Part shown: positions 16,460 through 23,043 of the stretch, piece after piece
How the letters are laid out: every line of letters starts with the position of its first letter
How positions within the stretch are numbered: the stretch's first letter is position 1
DNA from: JBDHUV01 sp039809365
GTDB taxonomy: Bacteria; Patescibacteriota; Microgenomatia; Levybacterales; GWA1-39-11
Reading direction: 5' to 3'
Assembly: GCA_039809365.1 (NCBI GenBank)
Contig: JBDHUV010000006.1
Location: 1-23,720, forward strand
DNA length: 23,720 nt
The notes under the pieces: generated by a model
Databases searched by the model: none
What the model saw: only the letters and a program-made list of their open reading frames with translations
What the model was told of the DNA's origin: nothing
Program-made: the position numbers and the translations under genes

Positions 16460-17647
16460 CTATGATTTATTTATTTTATAAAAAACTGTGAGTAATACAT
16501 ACAGTAACACACTCACAATAATTCCACCTACTGTTATCCAGTATTGAAAAGGAATTGCAGATGGATACCATGATCCTGTTTCAATAAATGGTACATATCG
16601 AAGTAAGAATGCTATAGGCATAATAAACATGATAATACGCACCGATATATGCTTATATGCTAATGCTGCAAATGGCATCACCCATAAGAAATACCATGGC
16701 TGTAGACCTATTTTGTGAGAAATAACACAGAATGCAAGTAAGGAGAGAATAAATGTAAGGAATGGTCGATACCCTATGACAAAGATTGGTAATAGAGATA
16801 TCGTAGTAAATTTAACTCCTACAGAAAATAACCATAGTACAATTGAAAAAACCTTTTTTTTCAATATTAATAGATAGACTGCAAAAATAGCAAAAAGCAT
16901 CATCACTGTATCATTATGTGATGAAACTAAACTCTCAATAATAACTAAAGGATTTAAGGCAAAGAACATCATCCCTAAAATTGCATTTTTATTTTTTAAT
17001 ACAGAGAGAATCTTGTATATAAAATATGAAGACAAAAGATAACTTACGGTAACTAATAGTTTAAAAAGGAATAATATAATAATAAATTTATTCATTCCAA
17101 TATATGACAAAGGTATCGTGAGAACAAGCCACATTGGTCCATAGGGATATGTCCTATAGGTCCAGTGCATAAACCGAAGCCACGGATCTAAAGGAAAATC
17201 TAAAGCTTTATGTGTATAAGGATTTAATCCATACTCCGTTACAATTTTTGCATCAAACATATAGTTAAAAATATCATGAGAAAGTGATGCAGGATATGAA
17301 AATAACAGTACAACTGAGAGAGTAATTATCAATACAACCGCCTGGCGAGAGGTTATCTTCTTCTTAAAGATAGAAAATAAGGTAATCCCATAGAAAGAAA
17401 ATAATAATAGTAAAACCCCTATATATACCATGACAGAGTTATCTCTTTGGTAATATCCAAATTCAATAAGTGGCTTTTGGAGTTCAAGAAACAATGGGTG
17501 ATTAATTAAGGTGAGATTTAGATCAACCTGAAAGAAAGAATAAAGAAATAATACTATAGCAATACAAATATACAAAATATATATGAATATAAACAAAGAA
17601 TTTCCTTTACAATATTTTAAAAATCTATTTATTAGTTTTATGAACAT
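16460..17647 (-). CDS. GT-C mannosyltransferase-like membrane protein (MptB/GT87-like)
   Basis: 395 residues, about ten helices. Conserved points: SHDIFNYMFDAKIV (from S123; D125 is a candidate catalytic Asp just after a helix), RTYPYGPMWL (165-174), FALNPLVIIESLVSSHNDTVMM, SVGVKFTTISLLP and QPWYFLWVMP. The YGPxWL and ALNPL...HND pattern is that of polyprenyl-phosphate-mannose-dependent GT-C enzymes such as MptA/MptB and GT87 relatives. It is a clear paralogue of 20825-21991. The ATG at 17647 gives a 23-bp overlap with the upstream gene, so translation is probably coupled. Sugar and linkage unknown. Confidence 0.8.
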   Translation of the reverse strand: MFIKLINRFLKYCKGNSLFIFIYILYICIAIVLFLYSFFQVDLNLTLINHPLFLELQKPLIEFGYYQRDNSVMVYIGVLLLLFSFYGITLFSIFKKKITSRQAVVLIITLSVVLLFSYPASLSHDIFNYMFDAKIVTEYGLNPYTHKALDFPLDPWLRFMHWTYRTYPYGPMWLVLTIPLSYIGMNKFIIILFLFKLLVTVSYLLSSYFIYKILSVLKNKNAILGMMFFALNPLVIIESLVSSHNDTVMMLFAIFAVYLLILKKKVFSIVLWLFSVGVKFTTISLLPIFVIGYRPFLTFILSLLAFCVISHKIGLQPWYFLWVMPFAALAYKHISVRIIMFIMPIAFLLRYVPFIETGSWYPSAIPFQYWITVGGIIVSVLLYVLLTVFYKINKS

Positions 17648-19328
17648 ATGTACGTTTTAAAATTATCCAGCTTATTAAAGCTACGGCTGTAATAAGAGTT
17701 ATTCCATTAGAAAATTTCTCAATAGGAGTTTGAATAAACTTTGCTTCAAGAGTTGATGTACCTTCTGGTATTTCTACCTGTATTCCTTTGTCTGTATTTA
17801 TATACTTTACCTCAATATCATTAATGAAGATTTTCCAGGCAGGAAATGGAGCAATTGCTAATAATAAATCAGTTCTGTTTTGAGCACTTACGACAGCACT
17901 CACGAATCCAGTTTTTTCATGTTGTAACTCGACCGTCGCACTACTGGAACTTATAATAATCTTATTATGAACAATTTCATTCTCGGATTGTGGAACTGAA
18001 AAATTAGCAGGCATATATTCATCTGAAATCTTTGATGTGTCCCATCTAACAAATTTGGTATTCGTATAATACTCTGAAGATCTATCAAAAAAAGTTTGTG
18101 GTACGAAAAGTTTTGCATTTAAAAAAATTGTTACAAAAATTACTCCTATACAAAGACTGATCGACACGAATTTATAATTAAGCCGTATTATATTTTTAAC
18201 AAATAAGCCTGCAAAGACACTCATTGAAATTGCGATAAAATTAATAAATCTCCAAGGAAATTGTAAAAAATCTATTCTTGGGATTAACCCCCACAACACA
18301 GAAGAGTATTCCAAAGAAATGAATATTGAAAATAATAATACACCTAGAATACTAAGGAATAAAAAATGATGTTTTTTTATTTTCCTTGTTATTAATAAAT
18401 ATCCATATATCCCAAGAGACAGGATCGTAATAAGAATATTAAATTTACCTAATTTAAAACTCATACCATCAATACATCCAGGTCCAGAGCCACCGAATCC
18501 CCATGGACTGTTCCAATACTGAGAAAGACATACAAAATGATCCCGATAATCAGCTCCTCCACCAACTTGAGAAAGAACATCAGAGTATTTCATTTCCAAT
18601 AAAACGGGCATCCAATAAAAACTTGATAATCCGAATGCTATTAATCCAGAAATAGATAGCAAAGACAATAATTTTATTTTCTCCTGAGAGAAAATAAGAG
18701 CACATACAGTAAGAAGGAAAAGTATAACTGCGATCATGTATGCAGATAAATTATGGGAGGAAATTACACATGCAAGCGAAACACCTAATAATATAACCCA
18801 TTTTGTCGATTGTGCATTTTTTTCTGTAACTACATAATATAATTTATAAAAACCAAGGAATACAAACGGGAATAATGCATATGCAAATACTTCATTTAAA
18901 TTCCCACGGATAAATATATTTACTGCATGGTATGGGAAATACATATATATAACTGCGGATACTACTGCTGGGATCTTTCCCAAAAATTCTTTTATAAAAA
19001 AATACATCGAAATACCTGCTAACAGAACTCCAAATGCAAAAGCTATTTTCGTAGCAGATAATGCACTAAAACCGATTAATCCTAAAAATCCACCTACATA
19101 ATAAGGAAGAGGAGCATAAAAATTAAATATTGGATAGCCATATCCATACCCTAAATTCTCAACCCATCGGACTGGGAACATACCATCCAACAGCGAATTT
19201 GTCATCTCAAATGTACGCGCTATTTGAGTATCATCATGGATAGAAAAAAACCCAGGATGAAAAAAAGGCACAATAGCAAAGTATGAGAGAAGTAAGACAA
19301 AAATGAGATAAAATATTTTTTTTAACAT
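17625..19328 (-). CDS. YfhO/PTPS-related polytopic membrane protein
   Basis: 567 residues. After one helix comes the loop HDDTQIARTF (H31-D32-D33), then FPVRWVENLGYGYGYPIFNF, the most recognisable stretch of the '6-pyruvoyl-tetrahydropterin synthase-related' membrane family; about ten helices follow, and a C-terminal beta domain (about 440-545) with IAPFPAWKIFINDIEV and GTSTLEAKF, comparable to YfhO. The family is GT-C-like and probably uses lipid-phosphate sugars. It is a paralogue of 6976-8682. The ATG comes one base after the upstream stop (TAA-A-ATG), inside the 22758-to-16460 operon. Confidence 0.8.
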   Translation of the reverse strand: MLKKIFYLIFVLLLSYFAIVPFFHPGFFSIHDDTQIARTFEMTNSLLDGMFPVRWVENLGYGYGYPIFNFYAPLPYYVGGFLGLIGFSALSATKIAFAFGVLLAGISMYFFIKEFLGKIPAVVSAVIYMYFPYHAVNIFIRGNLNEVFAYALFPFVFLGFYKLYYVVTEKNAQSTKWVILLGVSLACVISSHNLSAYMIAVILFLLTVCALIFSQEKIKLLSLLSISGLIAFGLSSFYWMPVLLEMKYSDVLSQVGGGADYRDHFVCLSQYWNSPWGFGGSGPGCIDGMSFKLGKFNILITILSLGIYGYLLITRKIKKHHFLFLSILGVLLFSIFISLEYSSVLWGLIPRIDFLQFPWRFINFIAISMSVFAGLFVKNIIRLNYKFVSISLCIGVIFVTIFLNAKLFVPQTFFDRSSEYYTNTKFVRWDTSKISDEYMPANFSVPQSENEIVHNKIIISSSSATVELQHEKTGFVSAVVSAQNRTDLLLAIAPFPAWKIFINDIEVKYINTDKGIQVEIPEGTSTLEAKFIQTPIEKFSNGITLITAVALISWIILKRTYVHKTNK

Positions 19329-19329
19329 T

Positions 19330-20817
19330 TTACTTAAGCTCTGTTACAAGAATAGGATATTTACCTCCAGGCTTTTCAATTTTTTGAATAAGTTTTAAAG
19401 GCATTTGTTCAGGAATTGAGTCATGTTCTTTTAAAATAATTATGACTGTATTTTTATTAGCTTCTTGGTATATCTCATCGTCAATTTTATCAAGTGGCCA
19501 TCGAGGAAGGACTGTAACATTCGGATTATCCCAATACTCAAGCATAAATGCATAGGGATATAGCCCAAATGTCCCTTGTGTCACAAGGGTGACGTGTTTT
19601 CCTTGAGAAATATCCTCATTTATATATCCGTATACACTATCAAGTCCGTAACCTGAAGGATGAGTCGCAATTAATTGATTATAGTCAGTCTGAGGCAGAG
19701 AAGCTTTTTCAGGAGAAGTAAGTAAATAATAATCCATTCTTAATAAAGGAATAAGGACAAGGATACTTGCAACAATGACAATCCATCCCATTTTCTTTGC
19801 GTGTACATATGCGGTGTAAAGACAATATGCTAATGCAAGAAGGAAATACGGAACAGTAAAAAGTATATATCTGGGGAAAATCTCCCTCCCTATTATTGCA
19901 AGAGCAAAGATTGGTACAAGCCATAATATCAGTAATAATACTCCTACTCTTGTTTTTTTAAACAATAATATTCCTATTCCAAAAATTCCTAAAACTAACA
20001 CTGGGACTGTATAATATGCTTCGATCCAAATAAAAAATCCATTGAGGTTTGAGAACATCAGGGCAAAAGGATTTTTTAATAGTTCCTCAATTGGCTGCTG
20101 AAACTGAGAATTCTTTATTCCGGCCATAAAATATACACTTGAGATTCTCTGTAAATTATTAATAATCTGTGCAATACCAAGCGCAAGTATCCCTAAAGCA
20201 AACACTCGTTTCCACTCTCCTTTCTTTCGTGTAAATGAAAACAACAAATACCCTACGGGTAATAACCCAAAAAAAGTAATAGCAGTCGGTTTAGATAAAA
20301 ATGCAAGTCCTAATGTAAATCCCCACATAACAGCTGAAAATACAGTAGGTTTTTTTGCAGTTTTTACTGCAAAATATGTTGATGCAAGCAGTGTTGAAGA
20401 TAAGAGCGGATCAAAAAGTGCCATTCTGTCATACAAAAGCGCAAATGGAAATAGTATATATAATGCTGCACTAATAATAGCAATTTTTTTATTGCTAAAT
20501 AATAACTCTGCAAGATAATATATACTCACAACGCTCACCGCTCCTGCCAATACTGCAGGCAATCTTCCAGCAATAAGATACCACCCGTCAGGCAATATAG
20601 TAAGGAAAAAAGCAGTCATCCATACTAGTAACGGTGGTTTTCCATCAGTAAGAGAGACAAACCACTGGGAATGTGTTGACTCAATCAACTTTGCCCAATA
20701 AATATAGATAGATTCATCTGTAAAGATTGGCAAAACTGTGAGATTGATAAAACGAGAAATGAGATATACTCCAACTAATGCAATGAATGGGAAATGGGGA
20801 TTTTTCAAAAGCCTCAT
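19330..20817 (-). CDS. GT39/ArnT-like membrane glycosyltransferase, leaderless ATG start proposed
   Basis: About 495 residues from the ATG at 20817 (MRLLKNPHF). One helix, then the acidic pair D34-E35 (PIFTDESIYIYWAK), GKPPLLVW, RLPAVLAG, DRMALFDPLL and LSKPTAITF: the full motif set of PMT_2/ArnT (GT39/GT83) enzymes, which use polyprenyl-phosphate sugars. A soluble tail of about 110 residues follows. An in-frame ATG at 20898 would add 27 residues and overlap the upstream gene by 74 bp; I reject it because TATAAT lies 6 nt before 20817 and a typical N-terminus begins there. The -10 overlaps the stop codon of the upstream gene, giving an internal promoter. Confidence 0.87.
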   Translation of the reverse strand: MRLLKNPHFPFIALVGVYLISRFINLTVLPIFTDESIYIYWAKLIESTHSQWFVSLTDGKPPLLVWMTAFFLTILPDGWYLIAGRLPAVLAGAVSVVSIYYLAELLFSNKKIAIISAALYILFPFALLYDRMALFDPLLSSTLLASTYFAVKTAKKPTVFSAVMWGFTLGLAFLSKPTAITFFGLLPVGYLLFSFTRKKGEWKRVFALGILALGIAQIINNLQRISSVYFMAGIKNSQFQQPIEELLKNPFALMFSNLNGFFIWIEAYYTVPVLVLGIFGIGILLFKKTRVGVLLLILWLVPIFALAIIGREIFPRYILFTVPYFLLALAYCLYTAYVHAKKMGWIVIVASILVLIPLLRMDYYLLTSPEKASLPQTDYNQLIATHPSGYGLDSVYGYINEDISQGKHVTLVTQGTFGLYPYAFMLEYWDNPNVTVLPRWPLDKIDDEIYQEANKNTVIIILKEHDSIPEQMPLKLIQKIEKPGGKYPILVTELK

Positions 20818-20823
20818 ACTATT

Positions 20824-20829
20824 ATTATA
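20824..20829 (-). promoter_or_regulatory. Internal leaderless promoter: TATAAT overlapping the upstream stop codon
   Basis: Minus-strand GGTATAATAATAGTATG: the box, 6 nt, then the ATG at 20817. The TAA of the upstream GT-C gene (20825-20827) lies inside the box. A transcript from here would start at the ATG. Confidence 0.5.
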
Positions 20830-21991
20830 CCTTACTCCGCTTTCTAAGCGACATAAAAATAAAGTATGCATATACAATAATTGAACAGATAACTGCAATG
20901 CTTAATCCGTATGCAAGAATAGTAGGAATTGGGCTGTCCCATGACCCTGTATAGAGATAGGGAATATAATACAGACAGGCAAAAAATGAGAATAAAGCTA
21001 CAGGAACTCCTATATATTTTTTAAACGAAACCAGTGCAGCAAGTACTACTACATAAGAAAAATACCATGGCTGAAAATTCCCACTTTTTATTGACGCTGC
21101 AATAATTGCTCCAATCATACTTCCTATTCCTATATACACTGCTTTCTCAAAATATTGTGGCTTTAAAAGCATAATACCCATCATAGGCCCAAGAAAAGCA
21201 GTAGCGTACTTAACCCCTACAGAGAGTAAAAACAAAATACCAGAATTAATAATCTTTCTCTTGAGTAATAAATACACAGATATGACAGCAAGTGTAAGCA
21301 TCAAAATATCATTATGTGATGATACAAGAAACTCTATTATCATCAGCGGGTTTAATGCAAAAAAAGCCGTAGCAAGTAAGGCATACTTTTTATTCTGCAG
21401 CTCAACTATTTTGTATATAAACCATGCAGTAACAAGAAAACTGATAGTAGCTAGTAGTTTAAAAAGATAAAATGTTATAAGAAAATACTGGAGTCCAGCG
21501 TAGGAAAAAGGAATACTCACTGCAAGCCAGACAGGACCATATGGATATGTCCTGTGTGTCCATTGCATAAAAGAAAGCATCGGATCTCCTGGAAAATCTA
21601 ATGCTTTTTTAAGATACGGATTCTCCTGATAATACGTTACAATTTTTGCATCAAAAATATAATTAAAAATGTCATGAGAAAACGCATTATATGAAAATGT
21701 AAGAATACCAACAACACAAAGAATAATTATACCTAAATTTTTTGCGTTTATTTTCTTTTTAGATACGAAATATATTGTTGTACCGTAAAGTATCCACAAT
21801 AATATAAGGATTACTCCATATATTCCTACAGACAGTGGTCTATTAAAATATCCAATATATTGAAATGTTTGCTGGATTGAGTACAAAAAAGGAGATTTAT
21901 TGAGTGCAAGACTCAAACTTACTTGCGTAAATGAATAGAGAAATAAGAGTACACTAACGACAATCCATGCAGGAAGTAGAAATCTTGTCAT
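20825..21991 (-). CDS. GT-C mannosyltransferase-like membrane protein (MptB/GT87-like)
   Basis: 388 residues, about ten helices. It shares with its paralogue at 16460-17647 the N-terminal FLYSF.QV.L.L helix, SHDIFNYIFDAKIV (from S105), KALDFPGDP, RTYPYGPVWL (147-156), FFALNPLMIIEFLVSSHND and SVGVKYATAFLGP. A polyprenyl-phosphate sugar is the likely donor, by family. It starts 14 nt after the stop of the ALG5-like gene, with no visible SD; a GTATGGT sequence precedes the ATG. The ALG5-like enzyme just upstream may supply its donor. Confidence 0.82.
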   Translation of the reverse strand: MTRFLLPAWIVVSVLLFLYSFTQVSLSLALNKSPFLYSIQQTFQYIGYFNRPLSVGIYGVILILLWILYGTTIYFVSKKKINAKNLGIIILCVVGILTFSYNAFSHDIFNYIFDAKIVTYYQENPYLKKALDFPGDPMLSFMQWTHRTYPYGPVWLAVSIPFSYAGLQYFLITFYLFKLLATISFLVTAWFIYKIVELQNKKYALLATAFFALNPLMIIEFLVSSHNDILMLTLAVISVYLLLKRKIINSGILFLLSVGVKYATAFLGPMMGIMLLKPQYFEKAVYIGIGSMIGAIIAASIKSGNFQPWYFSYVVVLAALVSFKKYIGVPVALFSFFACLYYIPYLYTGSWDSPIPTILAYGLSIAVICSIIVYAYFIFMSLRKRSKV

Positions 21992-22005
21992 ACCATACGT
22001 AAGGC

Positions 22006-22758
22006 TTATGAATATATACCTTTCTGTTTATTGTATCGCACTTTAAACAAATCCCGTAAGCCATTAATTGAGTCATTGATAGGATTTACTCTTCTTGTTT
22101 CAACGTATAACCAACGAACAGGGACCTCTTTAATTGTAAATTTCTTATTTTCTGCAAGAAGAAGAAGTTCTAAATCAAATCCTGCAGTAACTGCCGAACC
22201 TTTGATAGTTCTGAATCCATTATGAATCTTTTTTATTTTTCCAAAAATATACTGAGATGATTCACGAGTAAATAATTTAAATCCACACTGGGTATCATTA
22301 ATATCAGGAAGGCCAACAATAATTTTTCTGAGCGTAATATTTGCAGCTGACATAAATTTACGAGATAAAGGAGCCCCTTTCCTTTCATTTCTCGAACCTA
22401 TCACCACCTGGTATCCTTTCTTTATAAATGGAAGTAAATCTTCTACTTCTTCAATCGGAGTTGCTTGGTCCATATCTGTGAAGAGCACATTCTCACCTTT
22501 TGCTTTGAGCATACCTGCAGTAACTGCTCCTGCTTTTCCTGTATGGTTATTCTGTATAAGCTGTGTATATGGATTATTCTCAATAAACTGAGCAACAAAC
22601 TCTCTACTTCCGTCTGTAGATCCATCATCAACAACAATAATTTCATAAGGGTATTTTTGATGATCTAGATATTTTTTAACTTTATCGAGTGTCCCTTTCT
22701 GTAAATTTGCCATCTCGTTATATGAGGGGATAACAACAGAGAGATGTACTTTTGCCAT
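22006..22758 (-). CDS. Polyprenyl-phosphate sugar synthase, ALG5-like GT2
   Basis: 250 residues. VVIPSYNEMANL, VVDDGSTDGSREF (42-54), a DxD equivalent TDMDQATP (D95, D97), IGSRNERKGAPLSRKFMS, and DINDTQCGFKLFTRE then FDLELLLLAENKKFTIKEVPVRW. The DQAT and DTQCGFKLF forms match dolichyl-phosphate beta-glucosyltransferase (ALG5) rather than DPM1, so polyprenyl-phosphate glucose is the best guess for its product. No transmembrane tail. It heads the first operon and is divergent from the secreted-protein gene across 285 bp. TATAAT lies 10 nt before the ATG; AGGTGAG could act as SD only if the RNA starts earlier than that box predicts. Confidence 0.9.
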   Translation of the reverse strand: MAKVHLSVVIPSYNEMANLQKGTLDKVKKYLDHQKYPYEIIVVDDGSTDGSREFVAQFIENNPYTQLIQNNHTGKAGAVTAGMLKAKGENVLFTDMDQATPIEEVEDLLPFIKKGYQVVIGSRNERKGAPLSRKFMSAANITLRKIIVGLPDINDTQCGFKLFTRESSQYIFGKIKKIHNGFRTIKGSAVTAGFDLELLLLAENKKFTIKEVPVRWLYVETRRVNPINDSINGLRDLFKVRYNKQKGIYS

Positions 22759-22768
22759 ATACTCACCT

Positions 22769-22774
22769 ATTATA
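22769..22774 (-). promoter_or_regulatory. -10 box (TATAAT) for the first leftward operon
   Basis: Minus-strand CTGTATAATAGGTGAGTATATG; 10 nt separate the box from the ATG at 22758. The predicted start leaves only about 4 nt of leader. No good -35 within the usual spacing. Confidence 0.5.
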
Positions 22775-22837
22775 CAGAATTGTTTTTTGTAACACTATAA
22801 CTTTTGCATATTTGAATACATCTGATATGCGCAATAA

Positions 22838-22882
22838 CTATAAGATTTATAGATACATTACCAAAATTAAGATTATAAATCT
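22838..22882. repeat. AT-rich inverted repeats in the divergent promoter region
   Basis: CTATAA-GAT-TTATAG (22838-22852) is a 6-bp inverted repeat around three bases. Independently, AGATTTATA (22843-22851) pairs with TATAAATCT (22874-22882), nine bases per arm with 22 between. In such AT-rich DNA these can arise by chance, but the placement suits a regulator site or a promoter upstream (UP) element. Confidence 0.35.
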
Positions 22883-22933
22883 ATATTATTCAATAAAGAT
22901 AATTACTATAAGTATAGTATTATCTCCAGGATA

Positions 22934-22942
22934 TGGTATAAT
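22934..22942 (+). promoter_or_regulatory. Extended -10 promoter (TGGTATAAT) for the secreted-protein gene
   Basis: A consensus TATAAT at 22937-22942 with the TG-n extension and no recognisable -35. The following bases, CGAGTCCG, form a GC-rich discriminator of the kind seen at rRNA promoters. The upstream 70 bp is AT-rich, as in UP elements. Predicted transcription start is near 22949, giving a leader of about 95 nt. Confidence 0.65.
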
Positions 22943-22949
22943 CGAGTCC

Positions 22950-22963
22950 GTTCTTTGAAAACT
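22950..22963 (+). promoter_or_regulatory. boxA-like antitermination element
   Basis: GTTCTTTGAAAACT matches the boxA element as I remember it from rRNA operon leaders of Firmicutes and relatives, where NusB and NusE (S10) bind nascent RNA to prevent early termination. It sits at the very start of the predicted transcript of a protein-coding gene, an unusual place. Identification is by memory of the consensus. Confidence 0.45.
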
Positions 22964-22974
22964 AATCTACAAGT

Positions 22975-22988
22975 CCGCATTTTTGCGG
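22975..22988 (+). promoter_or_regulatory. Leader hairpin CCGCA-TTTT-TGCGG
   Basis: A perfect 5-bp GC-rich stem with a four-T loop in the 5' untranslated region. No U-tract follows directly, so it is not a standard intrinsic terminator; mRNA stabilisation or regulation is more likely. Confidence 0.5.
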
Positions 22989-23030
22989 TAGAAAGGAACC
23001 ATTCGTTCGTCTCTTTTTTCATTTATTTGA

Positions 23031-23036
23031 AAGGAG
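23031..23036 (+). promoter_or_regulatory. Shine-Dalgarno site AAGGAG for the secreted-protein gene
   Basis: AAAGGAG lies 7 nt before the GTG at 23044, ideal spacing, and decides the GTG as start. No ATG nearby gives a signal peptide in this frame. Confidence 0.85.
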
Positions 23037-23043
23037 CGCAAGA

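Larger units (their letters stand above)
22759..23043. other. Divergent intergenic region, 285 bp
   Basis: The longest non-coding stretch in the window. The left third holds the leftward TATAAT, the centre is very AT-rich with inverted repeats, and the right third holds an extended -10 promoter and a structured leader for the secreted-protein gene. No small ORF, tRNA or terminator was recognised. Confidence 0.7.

Noticed and set aside
20818..20898. N-terminal extension of the GT39/ArnT-like protein from an ATG at 20898
   Set aside because: It would overlap the upstream GT-C gene by 74 bp, reads as polar and Cys-containing sequence unlike a GT-C N-terminus, and spans the TATAAT at 20824-20829.
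22996..23019. Possible intrinsic terminator or attenuator: GAAC/GTTC arms followed by TTTTTT
   Set aside because: Only a 4-bp stem and the T-run is separated from it by several bases; the stronger 22975-22988 hairpin has no T-run behind it. Too weak to call.
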